Of a DNA stretch of 64,000 bases, positions 35,722-45,531 are shown one piece after another. A program made the translations under genes and the position numbers. The stretch comes from Microscillaceae bacterium (GTDB lineage Bacteria > Bacteroidota > Bacteroidia > Cytophagales > Microscillaceae), in the NCBI GenBank assembly GCA_011390205.1, contig JAABSX010000002.1:1-64000 (forward strand). The letters run 5' to 3'. Under the pieces are notes generated by a model that made no database searches, was not told the origin of the DNA, and saw only the letters and a program-made list of their open reading frames with translations. Each line of letters starts with the position of its first letter. The first letter of the stretch is position 1.

Positions 35722-37080
35722 TTAGTGTAGGTTACTTGAATCTTGCTCAAGCGCTTCTTTTTCTTTTTGTAATTCTGTTTTTAGGTCTTCAAGTACTTTT
35801 TTCATGTCTTTTTCTATTGCTAAGAGTTCTTTATTAATCTCTCTAGATGCCTGAGGGTCAGTGCTTTTTATCAACTCCTCTGTCAGTGCTGCGTGCTTTG
35901 TATCCAGTGCTTGCTTGTCTGCTTTGAGTTTTATGATGCGTTCAGAAAGTTCAAGTTTTTTTTCTCCCTCACTGGCTTGCCCTGCTTCCTTTTTGAGATT
36001 TTGTTGAATCTGTATGCGTACATACTGTAGTGAGTCTTTGGGGTTACGAAAAAGAGGCTGCACACTGCTCGAGTCCTTCTGGCTTGGCAGCCCTTCTGCC
36101 CTGTGAAGGGAGTCTTTTTGAGCTAGAAAAGAGTCTGTAAGTAATTGATTTACAGAGTCCTTAGCAATATTTTGCTCAGGCAGTATATTTTGAGAAGCTA
36201 GGTTGTCCTGTGTTTGTTGAGCTGGCAAGAGTGTATCAGAAGGCATTTGCTGGGTATTGAGAGAATCTAAGGAGGGTGCCATATTTTTTGTATTCTCAGA
36301 ATTGATGTCAGTGCTGTCACTGAGGTTTGTACCTTCCTGCTCAATGATTTCGAGCACAGGCGGGTAGGTTTCCCATTCGGGTTCTTTTTTACTTTCTTCC
36401 AGCTCAGTTTTGAGTGTTTCGTTTTCTTTTTTGAGCTGGTCTAGTTCGGTGGCAAGTGCTTGGCTTTGCGCTTTGATGTCCTGAATCTCTTTTAGTTTGG
36501 TTTCTATAGCCTTTTTTTGGTCTTCTACGGCTTTTTTCATGTCAGCTATTTTTTGAAGCCCCAGCAGTTTATCTGCGGGCCATAGCACTGCTTTTCCTAA
36601 TTTGGCGAAGAATCCAGGAGATTTATTGCCAGTTTCGGTCTCTACGATTTGTTCATAGAATTTTTTACCATCTTTTGTAATCTGATAATACTCCGATAAT
36701 ACCAGCTCACCGAAGACACTTTGTTTGGGTTTGGGGTCAGGCTCTATGTATTGAGCTGCAAGCCTGCACAGGTTATTGTCAAAGAAGAGAGAATTTTTGA
36801 AGAGGCTGTCATTTTTATGAAATTTAAAATAAGAATCGAAGCTAATGCTATCCGAGACAATAAATAGCCAGTCTTTTCGGTGCTTGATGGCCACAAGCTT
36901 ATAGGTATTCCCTGAGGCCGTCTTGCCCTCATGGTTGGGAGCAAGTGTCTGTATTTTGGTATGGCAGTCTATCCAGTAAGCCTGCCCTGTGGAGTCTAGC
37001 TCTTGTGTGTAGCCATTGGAGAGATACAAAAGGCACAAAACAAAGAAGCATACCGAAGATGTGTATTTGAATGGAATCAT
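35722..37080 (-). CDS. Exported coiled-coil protein of unknown function
   Basis: A 452-residue protein. A signal peptide (FFVLCLLYLSNGYTQ) leads to a folded domain (about 25-160), a short hydrophobic linker (KLGKAVLWPADKLLGLQKI), then long coiled coils (about 170-230 and 370-452) rich in K, E and Q around a Ser/Pro/Gln-rich disordered centre. I do not recognise the family. It is first in a likely operon with the giant transporter-like protein and may act as its periplasmic partner (inference from spacing only). Confidence 0.75.
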   Translation of the reverse strand: MIPFKYTSSVCFFVLCLLYLSNGYTQELDSTGQAYWIDCHTKIQTLAPNHEGKTASGNTYKLVAIKHRKDWLFIVSDSISFDSYFKFHKNDSLFKNSLFFDNNLCRLAAQYIEPDPKPKQSVFGELVLSEYYQITKDGKKFYEQIVETETGNKSPGFFAKLGKAVLWPADKLLGLQKIADMKKAVEDQKKAIETKLKEIQDIKAQSQALATELDQLKKENETLKTELEESKKEPEWETYPPVLEIIEQEGTNLSDSTDINSENTKNMAPSLDSLNTQQMPSDTLLPAQQTQDNLASQNILPEQNIAKDSVNQLLTDSFLAQKDSLHRAEGLPSQKDSSSVQPLFRNPKDSLQYVRIQIQQNLKKEAGQASEGEKKLELSERIIKLKADKQALDTKHAALTEELIKSTDPQASREINKELLAIEKDMKKVLEDLKTELQKEKEALEQDSSNLH

Positions 37081-37276
37081 AAAAGATACTCTTTTTTAGA
37101 GTTTGTGTGTGAAACAAGAAGCAAAAAACCATTACTTTACCAGAAAAATCACCAAAAAAGGATAAATATTTTTTATCTTCTGATATTATTTCTAAATTAA
37201 ATCAGAATTTTGATTAAATTCAAATTTTGATTAACTTATTTATAATTTTGCTTCTATTTATCAAATACATATAGGG

Positions 37277-39103
37277 ATGCCAAAACACAAACTATCTTTC
37301 ATTATTGCTATTTTTCTGCTTATCGGGCTATCTCCGCAGGTATTTGCGCAGCTAGACAAAATCGAAAAGAATGTAGATAAAAAAATAGAAACTGTCAAGA
37401 AACAGCAACAAGACACAAAGCCATCTACAAGCACAGAAAAGAAAGAAACGGCAGTGCCAAAAGAAACCAACAATGGAGACGGAAGGGCAATTTTCTCTTA
37501 TGACCCCGAAATAGATGATGATTTTGGTTTTGCAAGCTCAGGGGGAGTCATCGCTCCCACAGAAGAAGATGCCAACAAACTGCCTGACCCTCAGCGTATG
37601 TTAGATACTACTGCTTTTATGGTACGGATGAATGCCGTCAAGAGAAGGGATATGCTCAGGTATAGAGATGGGCTGCAAAACAGTGCACCTATCATCAACA
37701 CACAAAAATACGAAACCAAGCATACACTTAAAAAGGAAGTAAAAGTATTTGGCTGGCATCCGCACTGGATGAAAAATGCCTACGAAAGCTATAATTTTTC
37801 TTTGCTCTCTGTGATTGCGTATTTTAGCTATGAAATAAACCCTGAAGATGGTAACTACCGAAGCATACACGATTGGGAAAGCACCGAGCTCATCGGTAAG
37901 GCGCAGGCAGAAGGGGTGAAAGTGCTGCTCAGTGTGAGTAATTTTGGTGAAAAAAACAATGAAATTTTTCTGAGCAACCGCACTGCACAACGCAACTGTA
38001 TCAACAATATAATCAGCCTGCTCAAAAAACGAAATGCCAACGGTGTACATCTCGATTTTGAAAATATCTCCCAAAAAAATAGTGAAGATTTTACCAACTT
38101 TGTGCTAGACCTTAGCTCACAAGTTAAATCTCTCATCCCCAACGGAATGGTAACATTGTCCGTGCCTACCATTGATTTTAAACGCATCATAAACCTTCAC
38201 CAACTTAAAAACCAAGTCGATTTGTTTATCATGGGAGGGTATGAATTTTATGGGAGCAACACCCGCACTGCGGGCCCTATTTCACCCATCACTGGGGGTG
38301 CTTTTTGGTGGCAGTTAGGGCTTGAAAATGCCGTAGATGATTATCTAGCAACTGGGCTAGACCCTAGCAAACTCATCCTTACAGTGCCTTACTACGGAGC
38401 AGAGTGGGTTACAGAGAGTCTTCAAATCCCCTCGGCAGCCAAAGAATTTTTGGATTACCCAATGTATCGAGATATTATGCGCAAGTCTGTCAATCCGCTC
38501 AACGAACCCGCAAGCATGAGTGCTTATGCGACTTATCGTGATGCCAATGATAACTACCGCCAGATTTGGTTTGAAGACAGCACATCTTTAGCCCAAAAAT
38601 ATGCTTGGATTCAATCCAAAAAAATAGGTGGTGCTGCCATTTGGGCATTGGGCTATGACAATGGCTCTACTGACCTCTGGGAGGCACTTGCAGGGCAGTT
38701 TGCAGTACCTAAAGCCAACAGCAAATCCGCAGCCCTCAATACCACTAGCTGGATTAGAAGGTTTCTGATGCCGATTATGAGGGTGAGCCAAAACCCTACA
38801 CTTTTGTTTAAAAACCCACGCTATCTGATGACACTTTTTGGCTCATTGTTTGGCGTGAGCCTCATCGGTTTTTTGGTGCTTTACCGCTATGGCTGCCGTA
38901 TGAAACGTACATTTAACTTGGGCATGAAGGGTATCTTAGCTTTGGTCTTGCTTTGCTTGCTTATTGTCGTGATGATGAGCATCGGAAAGTTTGACAGCAC
39001 TTACCTTAAAGCAGCCGCTTTTTTAGTGGGTGGGTTTATCATCGGAGCGATTGTATTTTTATTTTTAAGCCGAAGGTTTATTACCGAGCGAGATTTGCCT
39101 TAG
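37277..39103 (+). CDS. Membrane-anchored GH18-like glycosidase
   Basis: A 608-residue protein: signal peptide or anchor (about 5-25), charged linker, a GH18 TIM barrel (about 150-490) and three C-terminal membrane helices (about 512-600). The catalytic strand reads NGVHLDFENI (residues 255-264): the proton-donor glutamate (about 262) and the preceding aspartate are kept, but the usual first aspartates of DGxDxDxE are N and H. GH18 barrels of this YaaH-like kind act on chitin or peptidoglycan N-acetylglucosamine links. The altered motif leaves activity uncertain. A likely -7 box, TAATTTTG, is at 37243-37250. Confidence 0.82.
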   Translation: MPKHKLSFIIAIFLLIGLSPQVFAQLDKIEKNVDKKIETVKKQQQDTKPSTSTEKKETAVPKETNNGDGRAIFSYDPEIDDDFGFASSGGVIAPTEEDANKLPDPQRMLDTTAFMVRMNAVKRRDMLRYRDGLQNSAPIINTQKYETKHTLKKEVKVFGWHPHWMKNAYESYNFSLLSVIAYFSYEINPEDGNYRSIHDWESTELIGKAQAEGVKVLLSVSNFGEKNNEIFLSNRTAQRNCINNIISLLKKRNANGVHLDFENISQKNSEDFTNFVLDLSSQVKSLIPNGMVTLSVPTIDFKRIINLHQLKNQVDLFIMGGYEFYGSNTRTAGPISPITGGAFWWQLGLENAVDDYLATGLDPSKLILTVPYYGAEWVTESLQIPSAAKEFLDYPMYRDIMRKSVNPLNEPASMSAYATYRDANDNYRQIWFEDSTSLAQKYAWIQSKKIGGAAIWALGYDNGSTDLWEALAGQFAVPKANSKSAALNTTSWIRRFLMPIMRVSQNPTLLFKNPRYLMTLFGSLFGVSLIGFLVLYRYGCRMKRTFNLGMKGILALVLLCLLIVVMMSIGKFDSTYLKAAAFLVGGFIIGAIVFLFLSRRFITERDLP

Positions 39104-39303
39104 TGGCTTGTTAAAAAAACAGACTTACATGTTTATTCTTAGAAGCATACAGGAGCAATCTATTTTATTAATCAAACAAGGGATTTACATAGCTTAATGC
39201 GACAGATGCGACATAGCAGTTTAGACATTACACAGTGTTATCTAGCGAGCCGAAACATCACCTTTAATAGTGTGATTAGGAATGAATACCCCAGATTATA
39301 AGG

Positions 39304-39353
39304 AAAGCCCAAAACTCAAAATAGTACAATACTAAGATGAGTTTTGGGCTTTT
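39304..39353 (-). terminator. Terminator for tRNA-Ala
   Basis: Perfect 15-bp stem AAAGCCCAAAACTCA (39304-39318) and TGAGTTTTGGGCTTT (39338-39352), just downstream of the tRNA on the minus strand and also able to act on plus-strand transcripts. Confidence 0.8.
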
Positions 39354-39357
39354 ACCT

Positions 39358-39433
<76 letters not shown>

Positions 39434-39651
39434 TTCCTAAGAGTGATGCAAAGTAAATACATTCAAAAGAGATTTGCAAGAATATTGGTTTTAATTTTAG
39501 ACACTAGGGTCAAATAACCGTGTCATATCACAGGTTTGGTATTATTTTTTGTGCTGTCGCAGGCATTTGCTTGATTGCATAGCATTTTGATACACCTTCA
39601 GATTTCTACGAAATGACGAGAAAAACTCAAGCCTTTCTCTCTTTTGCTAAA

Positions 39652-39834
39652 TCATTTTTCTACAGGATACATTCGTCTGAGGTCATTGATAAGAAATTTT
39701 TTCTGTGCAGTAAAACTATCAGGGTGCATTTGCTCAAAAAGCACCTTAAATTCTGCCCATTTCTCAGGTGCTGCACTTTGCCAAGTGAGGGCATTAATTT
39801 TTTTTTGGATTAAATATTCTTCGAAACTTATCAT
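39652..39834 (-). CDS. Small conserved hypothetical protein (60 aa)
   Basis: A 60-residue soluble protein, MISFEEYLIQKKINALTWQS, then AAPEKWAEFKVLFEQMHPDS and FTAQKKFLINDLRRMYPVEK. The helical pattern and the phrase LFEQMHPxSFTxQKxFLI look like a short protein common in Bacteroidota, as I recall it, of unknown function. The plus-strand frames over it are shadows. ATG at 39834. Alone between tRNA-Ala and the dehydrogenase gene. Confidence 0.75.
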   Translation of the reverse strand: MISFEEYLIQKKINALTWQSAAPEKWAEFKVLFEQMHPDSFTAQKKFLINDLRRMYPVEK

Positions 39835-40010
39835 TATCTTGGTGGGTAAAGGATAAAACCAAATTTTTTCAATTTTAGACGTTTTTCTTGGAATAATCTT
39901 GCTGCAATACTCAGAAAAACATAATAATCTGCGAATTTTTAAATTTTATCATCATTAAGTTATATTTAGTAAATTGCGTACAAAATCAAATTTAATCAAA
40001 ATTAGAAGAT

Positions 40011-40973
40011 ATGCAACAAGATAAAATATTGGTCATCGGTGCATTGGGGCAGCTTGGCAGTGAGCTCGCAGATGCCTTGAGGGAGGCATTCGGAGAAGAC
40101 AATGTAATTATTTCGGACATTCGCCGCCCTATTGATTTAGAACCTCATGTACGTTTTGAAGCCTTGAATGTGTTGGATAGCAAGCGTCTTGCGGCATTGG
40201 TAGATGAGTATAAAATCACACAAATCTATCACTTGGCAGCTGTGCTTTCTGCTACGGGTGAGCAAGATCCTCTTTTTGCATGGCAAATTAATACTGATGG
40301 CACACTGAATGTGCTCGAAGTAGCCCGTGAAAAAAATATCCACAAGGTCTATTTTCCTAGCTCTATCGCTGTTTTTGGGGCAGATACGCCTCGCCAAAAC
40401 ACTCCTCAGAATACGATTATGAACCCTAGCACGGTCTATGGCATTAGCAAACAAACTTGTGAACGCTGGTGCGAGTACTATTTCCGTAAATTTGGCTTAG
40501 ATGTGCGTAGCCTGCGTTATCCAGGCATCATTAGCCACAAAGCTCCTCCTGGGGGAGGCACTACAGATTATGCTGTAGAGATTTTTTACAAGGCTGTTGC
40601 CACGAAGTCTTACAAGTGTTTTCTGCAAGAAGACACCTATTTGCCTATGATTTATATGCCTGATGCCATCAAGGCAACTCTTCAACTGATGGAAGCTCCT
40701 GCTCAGAATATCTCTGTGAGGTCTAGCTACAATCTTGGGGCGATTAGCTTTAGCCCTGTAGAGCTTACCCAAGAGATTCAAAAGCATTTGCCCGACTTTA
40801 AGGTAAAATATGTGCCAGATTTCCGCCAACAGATTGCCAATTCTTGGCCTCAAAGCATTGATGATTCGGTAGCAAAAAAAGACTGGGCTTGGACACCTGA
40901 TTTTGATTTGGCTCTGATGACTGAAGATATGCTTTTCAATCTTCAAAAAAAGGTAGAAAAAATAGTCTTGTAG
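40011..40973 (+). CDS. L-threonine 3-dehydrogenase, SDR type
   Basis: A 320-residue extended SDR. Rossmann motif GALGQLGSELADAL at residues about 10-23, then IYHLAAVLSATGE, the catalytic pair in VYGISKQTCERWCEYYF (YxxxK), and TYLPMIYMPDAIKATLQLME. This set, with no zinc ligands, is that of the SDR-type threonine dehydrogenase, which oxidises threonine to 2-amino-3-ketobutyrate, leading to glycine and acetyl-CoA. Length fits. The usual partner kbl is not in the window. The next gene starts 39 bp later. Confidence 0.88.
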   Translation: MQQDKILVIGALGQLGSELADALREAFGEDNVIISDIRRPIDLEPHVRFEALNVLDSKRLAALVDEYKITQIYHLAAVLSATGEQDPLFAWQINTDGTLNVLEVAREKNIHKVYFPSSIAVFGADTPRQNTPQNTIMNPSTVYGISKQTCERWCEYYFRKFGLDVRSLRYPGIISHKAPPGGGTTDYAVEIFYKAVATKSYKCFLQEDTYLPMIYMPDAIKATLQLMEAPAQNISVRSSYNLGAISFSPVELTQEIQKHLPDFKVKYVPDFRQQIANSWPQSIDDSVAKKDWAWTPDFDLALMTEDMLFNLQKKVEKIVL

Positions 40974-41012
40974 ATGAAGTCGGTTTGAGATGCTTGGTTT
41001 ATTTTTGTTGCT

Positions 41013-41918
41013 ATGACTACTTTATTTGCTTATTTGCGGCTGATGCGTCCTGCCAATCTATTGACAGCAGTGGCAGACATCTGTCTGGGCTATGCGGCTT
41101 CGGGTTTGTTGCTCAAGTCTTCGGGCTTACTCAATTATACACCGATTAATTTTATAGAATTTCATTGGCTTATCTTGGCTACTTTGGGTTTGTATGGCGG
41201 CGGAGTAGTTTTTAATGATGTATTTGATTACGAGTTAGACAAAAAAGAACGCCCCGAACGCTCTCTTCCTAGTGGCAAGGCTTCTCTCTGGGGAGCTACT
41301 TTGTTAGGCGTTTTCTTGCTAAGTTTTGGGGTGTTTTCTGCAAGTCAGGTATCTTGGTTGAGTGCTGGTATTGCGGTGTTGGTCGTTTTTTTGGTTATTT
41401 TATATGACAGCCTTGCAAAGCATCATGTATTTTTTGGTCCATTGGTGATGGGGCTTTGCAGAGGAGGTAATCTGGCACTGGGGATGAGCATTGAGCCTGA
41501 GTCATTGCTTTTGTTGTGGTTTTTGCCTTTGATTCCGATTGTTTACATTGCAGCGATTACGCTTATCAGCAGAGGAGAAGTGCAGGGAGGCAATCGCCCT
41601 GCTTTGTTGCTGGGTTTTGGGATGTACGTGTTGGTTTTTTTGGCGATTGTTGGCTTAGGGTTTTATCCTCGCTATTACCTTTTGTATGCCTTGCCCTTTG
41701 GTATTTTGTTTGGTTTTTTGATATTGCCGCCCCTTCGCAAGGCTTGGATAGATTTACAGGCAAAGAATGTATTCAAAGCCGTAAAAGCAGGTGTGTTGGC
41801 TTTAATTGTATTGGATGCTACACTTTCGGCTGGTTTTGCAGGCTGGGAATATGGATTACTGGTTTTGTTGTTGTTGCCAATTTCTATGGGCTTGGCACGA
41901 ATCTTTGCAGTTACTTAG
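41013..41918 (+). CDS. eboC: UbiA-like prenyltransferase, EboC type
   Basis: A 301-residue protein with eight or nine membrane helices. It begins YLRLMRPANLLTAVADICLG, close to EboC of the ebo cluster. The first aspartate motif is NDVFDYELDKKERPERSLPS (NDxxDxxxD, binding prenyl diphosphate through magnesium); the second is reduced to a YDSLAK phrase. ebo clusters move a precursor to the periplasm and in cyanobacteria serve scytonemin. None of the other ebo genes is next to it here; it may be co-transcribed with the dehydrogenase. Ends in a strong terminator. Confidence 0.75.
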   Translation: MTTLFAYLRLMRPANLLTAVADICLGYAASGLLLKSSGLLNYTPINFIEFHWLILATLGLYGGGVVFNDVFDYELDKKERPERSLPSGKASLWGATLLGVFLLSFGVFSASQVSWLSAGIAVLVVFLVILYDSLAKHHVFFGPLVMGLCRGGNLALGMSIEPESLLLLWFLPLIPIVYIAAITLISRGEVQGGNRPALLLGFGMYVLVFLAIVGLGFYPRYYLLYALPFGILFGFLILPPLRKAWIDLQAKNVFKAVKAGVLALIVLDATLSAGFAGWEYGLLVLLLLPISMGLARIFAVT

Positions 41919-42007
41919 GCAGGCTCAACAGATTAAGAGTACATTTAGCTTGCGGATTACAGATTGTTTTATCAAACCAATACGATGTTTGATTTTTAAA
42001 CTAAAAG

Positions 42008-42045
42008 AGCCACAAAGTGCATAAAAGTACTTTGTGGCTTTTTTT
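42008..42045 (+). terminator. Rho-independent terminator, shared by eboC and htpG
   Basis: Perfect 11-bp stem AGCCACAAAGT (42008-42018) and ACTTTGTGGCT (42029-42039) with TTTTTT after it. The convergent htpG ends 23 bp further on, and the stem can end its transcript too. Confidence 0.9.
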
Positions 42046-42067
42046 AGGTATAGTGAGATTGATGGCA

Positions 42068-43882
42068 CTAGACCATACTTACACTGCGCTCAATGAATTT
42101 GCCAAGGTTTTCACCCGTAAGCATATTTTGAGAAAGCAGTGCCAAATCATAGACCTGTAGCACCAGCCTAGATTGAGCCTCACCCTCCGAGCTGAGTATT
42201 TTTTGAACAATGCCATGGTTGGCATTGACAGATACATTGATGGTCTGCGGCATGTTGCCCATCATTGCTCCAAAGCCCTGTGTTTTTGCCATTTCTTGCA
42301 TCCTACGCATAAACTCAGGCACTGTAATCACTACAGGCAGCTCATCTGTGGGCAAAGATTCTATCTGAATGACCAAATTTTTATTATCCAAGGTTTTTTC
42401 AAAAATCTCTTTCAATTTGGTGTTTTCATCTTCAGAAAGCACACTTTCTTGAGTAATGCCAGTATCTACCAGTTTGTCTGCAACATCTGCATCTACACGC
42501 TTGAGGGTAGTGTTTTCTAGCTTACTTTCAAGGGCAGTGATGAAGTGCGAATCAATCATTCCGTCATTCATCGTCAAGACATCAAATCCTTTTTTGCGGG
42601 CAGACTGTATGTAGAGGCTTTGCTTCTCGGGCTCATGGCTGTAGATAAATACTGCTTTGTTGTCTTTATCTGTCTGAGCTGCTTGGATATGTTCTCTGTA
42701 TTCGTCTAAGGTAAAATACTTACCTTCGGTATTTTTGAGAAGGGTAAAATCTTTAGCTTTTTCGTAGAATTTATCATCAGACAAGAAGCCATATTTTACA
42801 AACAGCCCAATGCTTTGCCATTTGTTTTCGTAGCCTTCACGGTCATTCTTGAACAATTCTTGGAGCTTATCGGCTACTTTTTTGGTGATATAGCCATTGA
42901 TTTTCTTTACATTAGAATCTGCCTGTAAAAAGCTACGAGAGACATTCAACGGGATATCAGGCGAGTCAATCACACCATGCAACAACATCAAAAACTCAGG
43001 CACGATGTCTTTGACCTCATCAGTGATAAATACTTGGCGAGAATAAAGCTGTATTTTGTCCTTGTATAAATCTAGGTTAGAAGTTACTTTTGGGAAATAC
43101 AAAATCCCAGTGAGGTTAAAAGGATAATCTACATTGAGGTGAATCCAGAAGAGAGGCTCGGCAGCCATTGGATAGAGTACTTTGTAGAATGCCAAGTAAT
43201 CTTCGTCTTTGAGTTCATTGGGAGATTTTACCCAGATAGGAGCCTGGTCATTGACTAAATCTCCTTCAAACTCTACGGGCATGGGCAAAAATTTACCATA
43301 CTTGTCTAAAATGCCTTGCAGACGGTATTTTTCCAAAAATTCAGTAGAATCTTCGGCAATGTGCAAGATGATGTCCGTTCCTCTTTCTTCCTTGCTGGTA
43401 GATTCTATTTCGAAAGAAGTGCTTCCATCACAAGTCCACTGCACTGCCTCACTGCCTTCTTGGTAAGATTTACTCAGGATGGTTACTTTCTCAGAAACCA
43501 TAAAGGCAGAATAAAAGCCGAGCCCGAACTTGCCAATGATGTCTTTAGTATCGGTTTTAGACTTGTACTTTTCTACAAACTCAGTTGCCCCTGAGAAAGC
43601 TACTTGATTGATATACTTTTTGATTTCTTCGCTCGTCATGCCTATGCCATTATCACTGATAGTAATTGTTTTTGCTTCAGCATCTAGGCTTACTTTTACT
43701 TTTAGCTCTCCTACATCTTGGGTGTATTCACCCAAAGAAGCCAATCTTTTGAGCTTTTGGGTAGCATCTACGGCATTTGAAACCAGCTCTCTCAGGAATA
43801 TTTCGTGGTCTGAGTAGAGGAATTTTTTGATAATCGGAAAAATATTTTCTGTATTTACAGAGATTGTACCTTTTTCTTGCAT
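42068..43882 (-). CDS. htpG: Chaperone HtpG (Hsp90)
   Basis: 604 residues from the ATG at 43882 (MQEKGTISVNTENIFPIIKK). N-terminal GHKL ATPase: ELVSNAVDATQKLKRLAS (catalytic glutamate and magnesium asparagine), DNGIGMTSEEIKKY and GKFGLGFYSAFMVSEKVTI. Middle domain with GVIDSPDIPLNVSRSFLQAD, which carries the catalytic-loop arginine. The C-terminal dimerisation domain ends near residue 600. HtpG folds and remodels client proteins using ATP. Length is normal. Its promoter would be in the AT-rich stretch 43885-44060, shared with the divergent membrane protein gene. Confidence 0.97.
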   Translation of the reverse strand: MQEKGTISVNTENIFPIIKKFLYSDHEIFLRELVSNAVDATQKLKRLASLGEYTQDVGELKVKVSLDAEAKTITISDNGIGMTSEEIKKYINQVAFSGATEFVEKYKSKTDTKDIIGKFGLGFYSAFMVSEKVTILSKSYQEGSEAVQWTCDGSTSFEIESTSKEERGTDIILHIAEDSTEFLEKYRLQGILDKYGKFLPMPVEFEGDLVNDQAPIWVKSPNELKDEDYLAFYKVLYPMAAEPLFWIHLNVDYPFNLTGILYFPKVTSNLDLYKDKIQLYSRQVFITDEVKDIVPEFLMLLHGVIDSPDIPLNVSRSFLQADSNVKKINGYITKKVADKLQELFKNDREGYENKWQSIGLFVKYGFLSDDKFYEKAKDFTLLKNTEGKYFTLDEYREHIQAAQTDKDNKAVFIYSHEPEKQSLYIQSARKKGFDVLTMNDGMIDSHFITALESKLENTTLKRVDADVADKLVDTGITQESVLSEDENTKLKEIFEKTLDNKNLVIQIESLPTDELPVVITVPEFMRRMQEMAKTQGFGAMMGNMPQTINVSVNANHGIVQKILSSEGEAQSRLVLQVYDLALLSQNMLTGENLGKFIERSVSMV

Positions 43883-44067
43883 AGTTTTCGCTATTTGTTT
43901 TTTGATTTGAAAAGTCAAAACTTGTTCCAAGCCTTGAATTTATGACACTTTGTCAGTAAATGATAAAATATTTACTTTTATTTTTCAATAATGATTGAAA
44001 ACTTCAAACTTTTTTTATCTTTATGCAAAGATAGGTTTTTGACGTGAGGGCGTAACTAAAACATACC

Positions 44068-45300
44068 ATGGCCTTAAATTATATTTGGATTTCATTTTTC
44101 TTGATTGCGTTTTTTATAGCAGTGTTTCAACTACTCGTTACCGGAGACACTACTGTTTTTGAGCGTCTTGTAAACTCTACTTTTAAATCTTCTGGTGCTG
44201 CATTTGACCTTGCCATAGGGCTGACAGGTGCTATGACGATGTGGCTGGGAATCATGAAGATAGGAGAAAAAGCGGGCATTGTACGTATCCTTACCTTTAT
44301 TTTTGGTCCTTTTTTCCAGCGTTTGTTTCCTGAGATTCCTAAGAATCACCCAGCCATTACGCCTATTTTCATGAAAATCTCAGCGAGCTTACTGGGCTTA
44401 GAAAATGCAGGCACACCTTTGGGCATCAAAGCCATGCGAGAGATGCAGACCCTAAACCCCACGCCTGATGTAGCTTCTAATGCTCAGATTATGTTTGCGG
44501 TGCTCAACTCTACAGGGCTTACTTTGATTCCTGTTACTATTTTGGTCTATCGGACACAGCTCAATGCGGCAGTACCTTCTGATGTATTTATCCCAATATT
44601 ACTTTCCACCACCGTTACGGCACTTTCAGGGATGATTCTAGTGGCATTCATCCAAAAAATAAATCTGCTAGACTGGGTATTCTTGTCTTATTTAGGAGCT
44701 ATTTTGGGTTTTATCGGACTGACGATTTATTATTTTACAAGCCTGCCTCAAGAGCAAATCAGTGTAGTATCTAGTCTGGTCAGTAATTTTTTGCTTTTTT
44801 CTATCATTATCTTTTTCATTGTCTTGGCACTCATAGAGCGGGTCAATGTCTATGAAGCCTTTATAGAAGGAGCAAAAGACGGCTTTGATGTAGCCGTGAA
44901 GATTATTCCTTTTTTAGTAGGGATCTTAATTGGGATTGGGGTGTTTAGAGAGGCTGGTGCATTGGATTTTATTATGAAGGGACTAGAGTATCTTTTTGAG
45001 GCATTGGGAATCAATGGAGAGTTTATCTACGCCTTGCCTGTAGCATTTATGAAGCCGCTAAGCGGCAGCGGCTCTTCGGGGATGATGCTTGACCTGATGA
45101 AAAGCTATGGAGCTGATTCACTCATTGGCAAGTTGGCTTGTGTCTTTCAAGGCTCTACCGATACGACACTTTACATCATGGCAGTGTATTTTGGCTCTGT
45201 CAATATCAGACACACACGCTATGCCGCCTCAGCAGGACTCTTTGCTGATTTTGTAGGGCTGACCTCTGCCATTTTTATTACATATATCTTCTTTACTTAA
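44068..45300 (+). CDS. Nucleoside-recognition (Gate) domain protein, SpmA-SpmB fusion type
   Basis: A 410-residue protein with ten or more membrane helices. The first half resembles spore maturation protein SpmA (GLTGAMTMWLGIMKIGEKAG, NAGTPLGIKAMREMQTLNP), the second SpmB (PFLVGILIGIGVFREAGALD, PLSGSGSSGMMLDLMKSYGA). Both halves carry the Gate domain shared with nucleoside transporters. In non-spore-formers such fused proteins have no settled role; transport of an unknown small molecule is assumed. A short hairpin (GTGCT/AGCAC, about 45308-45324) follows. Confidence 0.88.
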   Translation: MALNYIWISFFLIAFFIAVFQLLVTGDTTVFERLVNSTFKSSGAAFDLAIGLTGAMTMWLGIMKIGEKAGIVRILTFIFGPFFQRLFPEIPKNHPAITPIFMKISASLLGLENAGTPLGIKAMREMQTLNPTPDVASNAQIMFAVLNSTGLTLIPVTILVYRTQLNAAVPSDVFIPILLSTTVTALSGMILVAFIQKINLLDWVFLSYLGAILGFIGLTIYYFTSLPQEQISVVSSLVSNFLLFSIIIFFIVLALIERVNVYEAFIEGAKDGFDVAVKIIPFLVGILIGIGVFREAGALDFIMKGLEYLFEALGINGEFIYALPVAFMKPLSGSGSSGMMLDLMKSYGADSLIGKLACVFQGSTDTTLYIMAVYFGSVNIRHTRYAASAGLFADFVGLTSAIFITYIFFT

Positions 45301-45531
45301 GATAAATGTGCTAATTATCAGCACTTTATATAAAAAATAACACAAACTAATTTTGTACAAACACTTAGAAGGTTTTAAATTTTTTCTTCTCCTAGCTGCT
45401 TTAAGTCTTCCAAGGGAACATTTAAAGCAGATGGGGGAAGTAGTCTGGACCTAGGCATTAAATTTGTAAAAAATAGCATGTATTAAGAATCATTTAAACA
45501 CAACTCTTTTACTTTACTTCAATTCCTTCTT

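Noticed and set aside
39613-39856. Two plus-strand small frames
   Set aside because: They are antisense to the better-supported 60-aa minus-strand gene at 39652-39834.
41516-41992. 158-aa plus-strand frame inside and past eboC
   Set aside because: Overlaps conserved membrane segments of eboC in another frame and is composed of Cys/Phe/Trp-rich noise.
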